The translations under genes were made by a program, and so were the position numbers. From contig CAMJQA010000005.1 of assembly GCA_946407895.1 (NCBI GenBank), positions 1-64,000 of the forward strand: DNA of 64,000 bases, written 5' to 3'. Every line of letters starts with the position of its first letter. The stretch's first letter is position 1. Below, one piece after another: positions 35,202 to 44,796 of the stretch. Under the pieces are notes generated by a model. The model was given only the letters and a program-made list of their open reading frames with translations. It made no database searches and was not told where the DNA came from. Source of the DNA: an uncultured Prevotellaceae bacterium. Its GTDB lineage: Bacteria; Bacteroidota; Bacteroidia; Bacteroidales; Bacteroidaceae.

Positions 35202-35510
35202 TCAGACCTCCTCCATCAGGGTGCTGAATCCGACTATGCGGTTGTCGAAGACACGCTTCATCTCCTCGGCCAGTGATTCTCCCTGGCGTAGAAGCCACTT
35301 GTGCAGAATGGCACTGCTGGGCACAGAGAACTGCAGGGAGAAACACTCCGTCTTCTCATCGTGATGGCTCAGCACGCGCAGCAGTCGCGGCTCGTCGAGT
35401 ACGCCGTCCTGCTCAATGGCAGGCAGCATCGTCTGCTGTACCCAGATGACGAAGTTGCGGGCATCGGGCACGGGCATCGAATAGGTGGTGTTGAATATCA
35501 ATTTCTTCAT
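35202..35510 (-). CDS. DUF4286 family protein
   Basis: This 102-residue protein matches the DUF4286 pattern: KKLIFNTTYSMP at the N-terminus, a conserved acidic/aromatic middle (LLRVLSHHDEKTECFSLQF) and a C-terminal helix followed by VGFSTLMEEV. The family is of unknown function, common in Bacteroidetes and often next to ruvC, as here. The fold is probably a dimeric ferredoxin-like alpha/beta sandwich, an inference from size and pattern. Confidence 0.85.
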   Translation of the reverse strand: MKKLIFNTTYSMPVPDARNFVIWVQQTMLPAIEQDGVLDEPRLLRVLSHHDEKTECFSLQFSVPSSAILHKWLLRQGESLAEEMKRVFDNRIVGFSTLMEEV

Positions 35511-35518
35511 TTCGGGGG

Positions 35519-35549
35519 CAAAGTTACGATTAAGCGAGCGATAAGCAAA
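35519..35549 (-). promoter_or_regulatory. DUF4286-ruvC promoter
   Basis: TTTG (35546-35549) and TAACTTTG (35519-35526) on the minus strand are 19 bp apart, with the repeat core CGCTCGCTTAATCG as spacer. The start codon lies only 9 bp downstream of the -7 box, so the mRNA would be nearly leaderless. Confidence 0.8.
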
Positions 35550-35605
35550 ATAAAAGGCATTTTAATTTTGCTAATCCGAGCGGAAGTACCTTCGGCAAGG
35601 CCAGA
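35519..35605 (-). repeat. Full-length unit of the CGCTCGC promoter repeat
   Basis: The unit has the same plan as the his copies: the promoter part TTACGATTAAGCGAGCGATAAG, an AT-rich near-palindrome GCAAAATAAAAG...ATTTTAATTTTGC, then TAATCCGAGCGGAAGTACCTTC. It lies between divergent genes. Confidence 0.8.
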
Positions 35606-35674
35606 GGGGCGAAAAAAAGGTGGTAATTCACACTTTTTATACCTTATAATATGTCTTATTCCAAAAATAATCCT

Positions 35675-35682
35675 TAACTTTG
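35675..35682 (+). promoter_or_regulatory. Possible -7 box of the DUF1573 gene
   Basis: TAACTTTG at 35675-35682 is a perfect -7 box 36 bp before the start codon at 35718. No good TTTG box sits 19-20 bp upstream. Confidence 0.5.
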
Positions 35683-35717
35683 CCCCCGAATTCATAGTAA
35701 AACAAGAAAAAAACGTT

Positions 35718-36155
35718 ATGAAGAAACTTTTTATCCTTTGTCTGACCGCAGCCCTCTCGATGGGTGTTCATGCTCAGGTTCAGACGCAGAAAGTAAATGT
35801 GAGTGAGGTTAAGCCTACTGCCGATTCAAAAGCCGACAAGTTTGCCGAGATAAAGTTTGATACCCTGCGCCACAACTTCGGCAAGTTCAGCAAGGAGGAA
35901 CCCATTGTGGAGTGCAGCTTTGCTTTTACCAATACCGGTACGGCTCCACTTGTCATTCACCAGGCCTTTGCCAGCTGTGGTTGCACCGTGCCCAAGTTTA
36001 CCAAGGAACCCATCAAGCCCGGTGAGCGCGGCGTTATCGATGTAACGTACAACGGCAAGGACAAGTTCCCCGGTCACTTCCAGAAGACGGTGACAATACG
36101 CTCCAATGCGCAGACCGAGGTCGTACGCCTCGTCATTGAGGGGACGATGGAGTAG
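35718..36155 (+). CDS. Secreted DUF1573 domain protein
   Basis: The track ORF begins at 35301 in the antisense of the neighbour; the start at 35718 gives 145 residues with a signal peptide ending GVHAQ. The DUF1573 Ig-like beta-sandwich carries DTLRHNFGKFSKEEPIVECSF, HQAFASCGCTVPKF and IDVTYNGKDKFPGHFQKTV. These periplasmic or secreted proteins are abundant in Bacteroidetes and of unknown function; the CGC motif may be a metal site or disulfide. The large secreted protein that follows starts 41 bp later. Confidence 0.88.
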   Translation: MKKLFILCLTAALSMGVHAQVQTQKVNVSEVKPTADSKADKFAEIKFDTLRHNFGKFSKEEPIVECSFAFTNTGTAPLVIHQAFASCGCTVPKFTKEPIKPGERGVIDVTYNGKDKFPGHFQKTVTIRSNAQTEVVRLVIEGTME

Positions 36156-36196
36156 TCCCCCCAGCCCGTCACCGTTTTTCAGTTAACCTTAACCTT

Positions 36197-38302
36197 ATGT
36201 TCAGTAGAAAATCCGTTCAGAGGCTGGCCTCGGTGGCAGCCCTCTGCCTTTGTACCCTGGGAGCCTCGGCTGCCGGGGAAAAAACGTCTGTATCGAAAGG
36301 TGATACCATCTGGTGCGTAGCTTCTCGCCAGAACGACCTGGCCCGGCTGCTCGAGAGCGAGGGCTTCGTGCTTGTTCGCGGCGGGAATAACCTTACGGCC
36401 CTCTTCCTGGCACCACAGGGCGCACCCGTTCTCCTGCTCGGCAACGGTTCCACCGAGCCCGTTCAACTGTCGGAGGAGGAGGTCAAGCTGATAGAGCGCA
36501 AGGGCTTGCGCGTCTATGCCGACTATACGGCAATGCCAGGACAGGAAGTGCAGTTGCGCGGAGTGGGATGGGAGCGAGTTGTCGTTACCGAAAAGATGGG
36601 TCAGACGCTCAAGCCCATGGACCTGCTCTCCATCAATCGTGCCCGCTTCATCCCCGTCAAGGGCGTACGGCCTTCTATGGTCATTGCCCGGGTGGCAGGC
36701 TTCGACGATGCCGTCTTTGGTTTGACAGACACGCAGACCTTCCCCCTGGTGGACCATCCCAGGCGTAATATCTGCATCTCAACGGCCTGCCTGAGCGATT
36801 TCTCCCGCCTGCGTCTTATGCCCGAGAACCGGTGGCAGGCCTTCTGGGAGGCACAGCTTAGCGACCTTCTGCGCCGCGAGGTACATTTCGGCTCCTGGCC
36901 CACACGGGTTACGCCCGCCTATACCGCTTCGGAGCAACTGCCCGATACGGCCAGGATACATGCCGTACGGAAGGGCGTAGATTGGTTCTGGGCCGGCCAC
37001 TTACTGGTGCACCCCTCATGGAAGCCCGCCTACCTCGATAAGTATCAGGTCATCGATCCTCCTGTGGGACCCGAACTGCCTGCCGATGCCCAAACCGGAG
37101 ACGGCAGCCTGGGCATACTGGAGGGGCACTGCTCGGCCATTGATGCCGACGGGCACCAGGCCTATCGCTACAGCCTGCGCACCGATGTGCACGGCGAATC
37201 GGCTATGGCCCTGGCCCTGGCCGCCAAACTGCTGGGACAGGAAAAGTACGCGCAGACGGCCCACCGACTGGTGGAGGTGGCTATAAAGGAAGGAATCGCC
37301 GGGCCTCGCAACGACCCTAATAACCCTGCCTATGGCCTTGTCTCCTGGGGCTTCTCGAACGACTATCTGCGCAGTGTCTATTATGGCGACGACAATGCCC
37401 GCTTCCTGCTGGGCGCCCTGCTGGCAGTCCGTCTGCTGGGCGAGCACCAATGGGACGATCAGCTGCGCCGGGCCATAGATGCCAACTTCCAGACTACCAG
37501 TGAGGATGGCTTCCGGGGGCCCAGGCTCGAGCATGCCGATGTCGAGAAGAACGGGCGGGAGTTCTACCAGAAACGTCACCTCTTCAATCCCCATCCCCAC
37601 TACGAGAGCTGGATGTGGGCCGTCTATCTCTGGCTATACGGCCAGACGGGCGAGAAGGCCTATCTGGACCTGGCCGAGAAGGGTATCTCCAAGACGATGG
37701 CTGTCTATCCCGACGGGCTTCGCTGGACCAATGGCCTGCAGCAGGAGCGAGGACGCTTGGTATTGCCCCTGGCCTGGCTGTATCGCGTATCTCCCACCGA
37801 CGAGCACCGCCAGTGGCTGGACCGTGTAGTAAACGACCTGAAGGCCAACCAGGTGCCCTGCGGAGCTATCCGCGAGGAACTGGGTGACCCCTCGAAGGGT
37901 GACTTCGGCGGTCCCCGCAATAATCAGGAGTACGGTGGCAACGAGGCGCCGCTCATCTTCCATAATGGCGACCCCGTGGCCGATATGCTCTATACTTCCA
38001 ACTTTGCCTTCTTCGGGCTGAACGAGGCGGCCCGGGCTACAGGCGACCCTGCCATAGCCGAGATGACCAGGCGCCTGGGCGACTTCCTGGTGCGCATACA
38101 AGCCTGTAGCACAGAGTGCCCGGGTGTGGATGGGGCTTGGTACCGTGCCTTCAACTATCGCGACTGGAACTGGTGGGCCTCCAATTCCGATGCCGGATGG
38201 GGCAACCTCAGTACCCTGACGGGCTGGATACAGAGCTGGATTGTAGGTACCCTGGCCATGATGCAGATGAATACTTCATACTGGGAGCTTACCGAGCAGT
38301 GA
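36197..38302 (+). CDS. Secreted (alpha/alpha)6-toroid-like enzyme, family not assigned
   Basis: The 701-residue protein has a signal peptide (about residues 1-26) and no family I can name. Residues about 30-240 look like a beta-rich or mixed N-terminal domain. Residues about 300-680 contain helical repeats typical of six-hairpin glycosidases or lyases: RTDVHGESAMALALAAKLLG, NPHPHYESWMWAVYLWLYG, TSNFAFFGLNEAARATGD. Conserved aromatic and acidic residues (for example DGSLGILEGHCS and DWNWWASNSDAGWGN) would fit a glycan-binding groove. It is probably a glycoside hydrolase or polysaccharide lyase. It ends inside a 76-bp direct repeat. Confidence 0.5.
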   Translation: MFSRKSVQRLASVAALCLCTLGASAAGEKTSVSKGDTIWCVASRQNDLARLLESEGFVLVRGGNNLTALFLAPQGAPVLLLGNGSTEPVQLSEEEVKLIERKGLRVYADYTAMPGQEVQLRGVGWERVVVTEKMGQTLKPMDLLSINRARFIPVKGVRPSMVIARVAGFDDAVFGLTDTQTFPLVDHPRRNICISTACLSDFSRLRLMPENRWQAFWEAQLSDLLRREVHFGSWPTRVTPAYTASEQLPDTARIHAVRKGVDWFWAGHLLVHPSWKPAYLDKYQVIDPPVGPELPADAQTGDGSLGILEGHCSAIDADGHQAYRYSLRTDVHGESAMALALAAKLLGQEKYAQTAHRLVEVAIKEGIAGPRNDPNNPAYGLVSWGFSNDYLRSVYYGDDNARFLLGALLAVRLLGEHQWDDQLRRAIDANFQTTSEDGFRGPRLEHADVEKNGREFYQKRHLFNPHPHYESWMWAVYLWLYGQTGEKAYLDLAEKGISKTMAVYPDGLRWTNGLQQERGRLVLPLAWLYRVSPTDEHRQWLDRVVNDLKANQVPCGAIREELGDPSKGDFGGPRNNQEYGGNEAPLIFHNGDPVADMLYTSNFAFFGLNEAARATGDPAIAEMTRRLGDFLVRIQACSTECPGVDGAWYRAFNYRDWNWWASNSDAGWGNLSTLTGWIQSWIVGTLAMMQMNTSYWELTEQ

Positions 38303-38446
38303 GTGCAGACTCAAAACTTGTTTGAAGTCTGCCGAGTCGCGAGGTAAGAAGGCTGAAAGTCAACTTATCAAGCAGTGAGCGCAGACTCAAAACTTGTTTG
38401 AAGTCTGCCGAGTCGTGAGGTAAGAAGGCAGAAAGTCAGTTTACGC
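38295..38446 (+). repeat. 76-bp direct repeat behind the toroid-like gene
   Basis: Unit 1 (38295-38370) and unit 2 (38371-38446) start AGCAGTGAGYGCAGACTCAA and differ at only a few bases. Each contains a hairpin CAGACT...AGTCTG and ends GCCGAGTCGYGAGGTAAGAA plus a short tail. The first unit includes the gene's stop codon. A diverged copy with a different hairpin lies at 48874. Confidence 0.85.
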
Positions 38447-38487
38447 ATTAAGGGAAACGGAGCAAGAGCGGCACCGGTTACAGAAAA

Positions 38488-39990
38488 ATGACGCGTCTTT
38501 GCAAGGAATGCTTATGGAATGGACAGCTGACGCTGCGGCTTGTGCTGTGGCTGATGCTGACCAGCCTTTTGCCGTCGAAGGTGCTTGCCTGTGGCAGTCC
38601 GCTGGCAGTTGGTGAGGAAGAGCTGACCGAGGAGAATGGAGTCGTTTATAAGAATGGCTGCATAGTGGTAGGCGTCAAGGACCGGTCGCGCGAGGGTTAC
38701 GATCTGAGGGAAGGTACGCGTGCCCTGGCTCCCTTTGCCTTCAAGGATTGCCGTAACATGAGAATCCTCCGCTTGCCGGTTTCGATAGAACGAATAGGCA
38801 ATTTCGCTTTCGAGAATTGTTCGAGTCTGAGCAGCATAGAGCTGCCTGCAGAATTGAAGGAGATAGGGGCCAGTGCCTTTTACAAATGTGTCAGTTTGGC
38901 GGAGGTGGCAATCCCTTCAGGAGTGCAGGCGCTGGAGGATGAGACGTTCTTCCACTGCTCTTCCCTCGAGAAAGTGAGCTTGCCAAAGGGGCTGAGGCGC
39001 ATTGGGGAATTCGCTTTCTGCGGATGCCTGAGCCTGAAGGCCATTGCACTGCCCGAGAATGTTTCTGATATCGGGGATGCCGCATTCTCCGACTGCCAGA
39101 GCCTGCAGCACATTACTATTCCCAGGGGCGTGGAAGCTGTTCTCCATTCTACATTCCAAAATTGCCGGAGCTTGGAAAGCGTTTCGCTGCCAAACGGGAT
39201 GAGGCATTTGGGGGTGAATGCGTTCAGAGGCTGTTCCGCCCTTGTTGACGTTCAGGCTCCGTATTCAATAGAGAATGTCGAAGGCGGTGCATTCTACGGC
39301 TGTACGAGTCTGCCAGCCGAGGATGGCGTATGCTACATCGGCGATGTTGCGGTGGGCGTAGCCGACAGGCAGCAGGAAACCTACAGGCTGAAGGCCGATA
39401 CGCGAATCATCTGCGATGCCTTTCACGACTGCGTCAATTTGAACCGTATTGATATTCCTCAGGCTGTTTGCCAGATTCGTGGTCAGGCTTTCACAAACTG
39501 CGAGTCTCTCCCGGAAGTCAGTATTCCGGGTGGGGTGGAGGAGCTTGCCGATTGTGTCTTTGAGGGCTGCAAAAAACTGAGCAGCATTCGGTTCGGCAAG
39601 GGGCTGAAGCGTATTGAAGGCAACGCATTCCGTTCCTGCGCCAGCCTTACCCGGCTGGTCATTCCGCAGGGCGTGGAGCGTATAGGCTTCTGTGCATTCG
39701 CAGAGTGCGAGGGGATAGCCTGCGTGGAGCTGCCCGAGAGCCTCAGAGAGCTGGATGGCGACGCTTTCAGCGGTTGCATAAGGCTTGCCGACATTTTCTC
39801 GTTCTCGCCCCGTCCCTTCCGGTTGTCGGGCTCGTTCGAAGGAGCCAATGAGAAAACCGTATTGTGGGTTCCTCGTGGAAGCCGCCGTATCTACGAGAAG
39901 GAGATATTTGCGCCCGATAGACTGCCCGTTGCTTTCCTGGGTAGGATTCGGGAAATGAATCATTCAACTTCTGCCAGGCATAGGGATTAA
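38488..39990 (+). CDS. BspA-like leucine-rich repeat surface protein
   Basis: The 500-residue protein has an N-terminal signal or membrane segment (about residues 15-35) and about a dozen BspA/Treponema-type LRR units of 22-24 residues. The pattern is IGxxAFxxCxSLxxIxLPxxLxx, for instance IGNFAFENCSSLSSIELP. Such repeats form a right-handed solenoid and mediate adhesion or protein binding in oral and gut Bacteroidales. One unit is interrupted near residues 270-320 by a short insertion containing DGVCYIGDVAVGV, which echoes NGVVYKNGCIVVGV near the N-terminus. It is probably cell-surface exposed. No sorting domain is evident. Confidence 0.88.
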   Translation: MTRLCKECLWNGQLTLRLVLWLMLTSLLPSKVLACGSPLAVGEEELTEENGVVYKNGCIVVGVKDRSREGYDLREGTRALAPFAFKDCRNMRILRLPVSIERIGNFAFENCSSLSSIELPAELKEIGASAFYKCVSLAEVAIPSGVQALEDETFFHCSSLEKVSLPKGLRRIGEFAFCGCLSLKAIALPENVSDIGDAAFSDCQSLQHITIPRGVEAVLHSTFQNCRSLESVSLPNGMRHLGVNAFRGCSALVDVQAPYSIENVEGGAFYGCTSLPAEDGVCYIGDVAVGVADRQQETYRLKADTRIICDAFHDCVNLNRIDIPQAVCQIRGQAFTNCESLPEVSIPGGVEELADCVFEGCKKLSSIRFGKGLKRIEGNAFRSCASLTRLVIPQGVERIGFCAFAECEGIACVELPESLRELDGDAFSGCIRLADIFSFSPRPFRLSGSFEGANEKTVLWVPRGSRRIYEKEIFAPDRLPVAFLGRIREMNHSTSARHRD

Positions 39991-40228
39991 GGTACCCTGC
40001 CAGGCATTCAGTCTATGGCCGGGTCAGGGGGGACATTCAACTTTTTTGGGGGGAAGGACAAAGGGACGTGTTTTTTGCATTTTGCATTTGCGTGGAAAAC
40101 AGTTTTTGGGTTACTTCCTGAGCACTTGGATGCTGTTTTTCCTGTTGCGGATATTCCCTATAGGGTAATTATGGGTTGCCGATACCCACAAATTATGCGT
40201 AATATGTCCCCTAAGACTAAAAACTAAT
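39991..40228 (+). other. Gene-free stretch within an inverted-repeat element
   Basis: From the BspA-like stop to the esterase relic, about 560 bp carry no credible gene. The stretch holds an 18-bp inverted repeat (40072-40089 with 40333-40350), a long AT palindrome (40229-40269) and a terminator-like hairpin (40446-40477). The 70-codon ORF at 40015 shows no coding signature. Confidence 0.6.
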
Positions 40229-40350
40229 GTAATTAATTATATATATATTTATATATATAATTTAATTACTTATATATAATATAGTATTATAAATAGTATA
40301 GTATAGTTGAACCTTGTTTTTTATTAAATGCAAAATGCAAAATGCAAAAA
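40072..40350. repeat. 279-bp element bounded by 18-bp inverted repeats
   Basis: TTTTTGCATTTTGCATTT at 40072-40089 is the exact reverse complement of 40333-40350. The ends are low-complexity (7-bp ATGCAAA steps on the right). The interior is AT-rich, without an ORF. Confidence 0.6.
40229..40269. repeat. AT-rich palindrome
   Basis: GTAATTAATTATATATATA and its near-complement TATATATAATTTAATTAC form an almost perfect hairpin with one extra T. It could extrude as a cruciform. Confidence 0.7.
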
Positions 40351-40445
40351 TCCCTGCCATTTTGTCAGTCTTGCATCGGTATGGTATTAAATGTTTACAT
40401 TCTGGGGGCTGGCGGATTGTTGCCTCGGGGGTGCCTGGGAGACAG

Positions 40446-40477
40446 AAAGGCCTTTGCACAATTGCGCAAAGGCCTTT
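40446..40477. terminator. Bidirectional terminator hairpin
   Basis: AAAGGCCTTTGC and GCAAAGGCCTTT flank a short centre that is itself a CAATTG palindrome, giving a 32-bp dyad with one mismatch. It is placed between the convergent BspA-like and esterase genes. Confidence 0.7.
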
Positions 40478-40549
40478 GAAAATTTCATAAACCCGCCTCC
40501 CGCAAAATCGGCTCCCCTGAGGCGTTGAAAAACGTTTGGGGCGGGATAG

Positions 40550-40671
40550 TCAGGCGGATGGTAATTTTATCTGACAAACAGGTGCGTATGGCACATTCTG
40601 CTTGAGTAGCTTCTGGGCGAACATGCTCAGGTAAGAGCGTGCCTCCACCTCTACCGACTGGCAGCAGCTGG
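40550..40671 (-). pseudogene. C-terminal remnant of a tandem esterase paralogue
   Basis: Directly behind the esterase stop and in the same frame, about 40 codons read [14 protein letters not shown] and on to a TGA at 40550. This repeats the end of the esterase, [12 protein letters not shown], with 26 identical bases (40608-40633 and 40683-40708). No start or catalytic part remains. It is best explained as the tail of a second esterase copy lost by deletion. Read-through of the TAG would add it to the esterase. Confidence 0.75.
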
Positions 40672-40672
40672 T

Positions 40673-41944
<1,272 letters not shown>

Positions 41945-41984
41945 TTATATTTTGCACGTATATGGCTTTTTTTGGCCCTATTCC

Positions 41985-42015
41985 TTTGCCGTTTCGGAAT
42001 ATTTTATTAACTTTG
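41985..42015 (+). promoter_or_regulatory. GH78 gene promoter
   Basis: TTTG at 41985-41988 and TAACTTTG at 42008-42015 are 19 bp apart. It excludes the track start at 41860 and supports 42034. Confidence 0.8.
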
Positions 42016-42033
42016 CAGGCAAAAGAGTTAAAA

Positions 42034-44745
42034 ATGAAGCGCATTGCATCCATCTTGTTTGCCACACTCTGCTGCTTTATCGCGGCCCGTGCAGCCAGTC
42101 TTCACCACCTGCGCGTCAATCGCCTGGCGGAGCCTGCAGGCGTTATTCGCGGTGCACAGTTCAGCTGGATGGTGAGCTCCGACCAGGCTGACGCTCAGCA
42201 GGTGGCATACGCCATCAGGGCCGCTGCATCGCCCGAGGCGCTCAAGGCGGGCGGACGAGCCCTGCTGTGGGACACGGGGCGCGTGGAGAGCGGCGAGACG
42301 CTGCAGATTCCCTGGCAGGGACGCAAGATGCCCAGCGCCAGCCGCATCTGGTGGCAGCTGGAGGTGTGGCTCAGTACGGGCGAGCATGTGGTTAGCCCCG
42401 TGCAGATGTTCCAGACGGCCCTTACGCCGCGCGACTGGGGACGGGCCCGCTGGATTGGCGTGAACGGTTTTGACAGCATTGTCGTGGACTCTTCAGGGCG
42501 TCAGTCGATGCCCGCCCACTACCTGCGCCGCGAGTTCGATGTGCAGAGGCCTGTGCGCCGAGCCACCCTCTACGTTTCGGGAATCGGGCACACGGCCATG
42601 TTCGTGAACGGTAAGCCTGTCTCGGCAGACGTCTTCGGCACGGTGCAGACAAACTGGGACAAGACGGTATATTACAATACGTACGACGTTACCGCCCTGA
42701 TGCGCCGCGGACGCAACGCAATGGGCATGGAGCTGGGCGCCGGATATGCACTCGGCCTCCGGCAAAGCTGCCCCAGCTACGGCGGGCCCCGAATGATGTC
42801 GCAACTCATTATCGAGACCGACACAGACACCCTGAAGATAGCATCCGATACACAATGGAAGGCCACAGACCGAGGTCCCGTCCGCAGCAACAACCTGTAT
42901 GACGGCGAACTCTACGACGCCCGGATGGAGCTGGGCGCCTGGACGATGCCCGGCTACAACGACAGCCGCTGGGCTCAGGCCGACGAGATGCCCGTGCCCG
43001 AGGGCAACTTAGAGCCGCAGCCCTGCCCGGGAATCAGAACGCAGGCCGAGCTGCATCCCGTCAGCATAAAGGCCCTGGGCGGCGGACGCTACATAGCCGA
43101 TATGGGGCAGAACATGGTGGGACAGCTCCGGGTAAGCCTCAGCGGCCGGGCCGGTCAGCCCGTGGTGATGCGATTTGCTGAGGGCGTCAATGCCGACACC
43201 ACCCAGCTCTATACCGACAACCTGCGCTCGGCCCTCTGCACCAATACCTACATTCCCGTCCGGGGCGGTGTATTCAGCTACCAGCCCTCCACCGTATATC
43301 AGGGATTCCGCTTCGTGGAGATAAGCGGCCTGGCCCGCAAGCCCCGTGCACAGGACCTCACCGGCTGTGTGCAGTATGACCAGATGGAGGAGAGGGCCAC
43401 CTTCGAGTGCGACAACCAACTGCTCAACCAGCTCCACAGCAACGCCCTCTGGGGCATTCGAGGAAACTATCACGGCATGCCCACAGACTGCCCGCAGCGC
43501 GACGAACGGCTCGGATGGACCGGCGACCGCGTAACGGGGTGCTGGGGCGAGAACACGCTGCTCGACAACGGAGCCCTCTATTACAAGTGGCTGCGCGACC
43601 TGCAGGACACTCAGGACGAACGGGGCCAGCTGGCCGACATAGCGCCCGAGTACTGGAAGGGACTGCGTAGCACAAACGTCACCTGGACGGGTGCGGCCGT
43701 ATATGCCACCTATATGCTCTACCGCCGATACGGCGACATTTCCGCTGTGCGTACCTACTATCCCATGCTGCAGAACTGGGTACGCTTTATCATGCAGAAC
43801 GGCATGCAGGACGGTATCGTCACTAAGGACAGATATGGCGACTGGTGCATGCCGCCCGAACGGGAGGAACTCATTCACAGCGAAGACCCGGCACGCAAGA
43901 CCGAGGGCGCCATACTCAGCACTACCGTCTTCTATGATATCCTGCGCATGATGCGCGAGATGGGAACCCTCCTGAGCAACACCGCCGACGCACAGTACTT
44001 CGCCCGCACAGCCGCACAGATGAAAGCTGCCTATAACCAGAAGTACTTCAATGCCGATTCGGCCTTTTACGGCAACAATACTGTTACCGCAAACATCCTG
44101 TCGCTGCAGTTGGGACTCGTGCCCGACGGATATGAGGAGAAAGTGATGCAGAACATCGTACGCGTGACCGAGGAGGACTTCCAGGGCCACGTCTCGTGTG
44201 GCGTGCTGGGCATACAGCACCTCATGAGAGGCCTGACGCGGCGCGGTCAGCTCCCCCTGGCCTGGCGCATCGTGACGCAGCGCTCTTATCCCAGCTACGG
44301 ATATATGATAGACCACGGCGCAACAACCATCTGGGAGCTGTGGAACGGCAACACGGCCAATCCGGGCATGAACAGCGGAAACCATGTTATGCTGCTGGGC
44401 GACCTGCTGCTCTGGTACTACGAAGACCTGGCAGGCATTCGCAACGCAGAGGGCAGCCTGGGATACAAGCATCTACTGATGGCTCCCTGCTTCCCCGAGG
44501 AACTGCATCATGTCAAGGCCAGTCAGCTGACCGCAAGCGGAATGGTGCGCAGCGAGTGGAACCGGCAGGGCGACCGCCTGGAATGGACCATCGAACTGCC
44601 TGCCACCACACGGGCCACCCTGCGCCTGCCGGCTCGCTTCCAAGTCAGTCCCAGTGGTCCGGGCGTACACAGCGTGCAGACCGAGGGTGACGAAACCGTC
44701 ATCGAACTGGGCAGCGGACGCTATACGCTGCGCAGTCAGCAATAG
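42034..44745 (+). CDS. Secreted GH78 alpha-L-rhamnosidase
   Basis: The 903-residue product has a signal peptide (MKRIASILFATLCCFIAARA) and the GH78 multidomain plan. N-terminal beta-sandwich domains (HLRVNRLAEPAGVIRGAQFSW, then the sugar-binding part with YVSGIGHTAMFVNGKPV) precede the (alpha/alpha)6 catalytic barrel. The barrel carries DCPQRDERLGWTGD, and a C-terminal beta domain closes the protein. The Asp/Glu residues of the DCPQRDER motif are typical of GH78 active sites. It releases alpha-L-rhamnose from pectins such as rhamnogalacturonan or from flavonoid glycosides. It heads the plus-strand glycan cluster. Confidence 0.92.
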   Translation: MKRIASILFATLCCFIAARAASLHHLRVNRLAEPAGVIRGAQFSWMVSSDQADAQQVAYAIRAAASPEALKAGGRALLWDTGRVESGETLQIPWQGRKMPSASRIWWQLEVWLSTGEHVVSPVQMFQTALTPRDWGRARWIGVNGFDSIVVDSSGRQSMPAHYLRREFDVQRPVRRATLYVSGIGHTAMFVNGKPVSADVFGTVQTNWDKTVYYNTYDVTALMRRGRNAMGMELGAGYALGLRQSCPSYGGPRMMSQLIIETDTDTLKIASDTQWKATDRGPVRSNNLYDGELYDARMELGAWTMPGYNDSRWAQADEMPVPEGNLEPQPCPGIRTQAELHPVSIKALGGGRYIADMGQNMVGQLRVSLSGRAGQPVVMRFAEGVNADTTQLYTDNLRSALCTNTYIPVRGGVFSYQPSTVYQGFRFVEISGLARKPRAQDLTGCVQYDQMEERATFECDNQLLNQLHSNALWGIRGNYHGMPTDCPQRDERLGWTGDRVTGCWGENTLLDNGALYYKWLRDLQDTQDERGQLADIAPEYWKGLRSTNVTWTGAAVYATYMLYRRYGDISAVRTYYPMLQNWVRFIMQNGMQDGIVTKDRYGDWCMPPEREELIHSEDPARKTEGAILSTTVFYDILRMMREMGTLLSNTADAQYFARTAAQMKAAYNQKYFNADSAFYGNNTVTANILSLQLGLVPDGYEEKVMQNIVRVTEEDFQGHVSCGVLGIQHLMRGLTRRGQLPLAWRIVTQRSYPSYGYMIDHGATTIWELWNGNTANPGMNSGNHVMLLGDLLLWYYEDLAGIRNAEGSLGYKHLLMAPCFPEELHHVKASQLTASGMVRSEWNRQGDRLEWTIELPATTRATLRLPARFQVSPSGPGVHSVQTEGDETVIELGSGRYTLRSQQ

Positions 44746-44796
44746 AGCCTGTAATGTAAAATGAAGAATAAGAACTAAATATAAACCTTAGACAAG

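Noticed and set aside
40015-40227. 70-codon plus-strand ORF after the BspA-like gene
   Set aside because: Low-complexity sequence within an inverted-repeat element, no promoter and no coding pattern.
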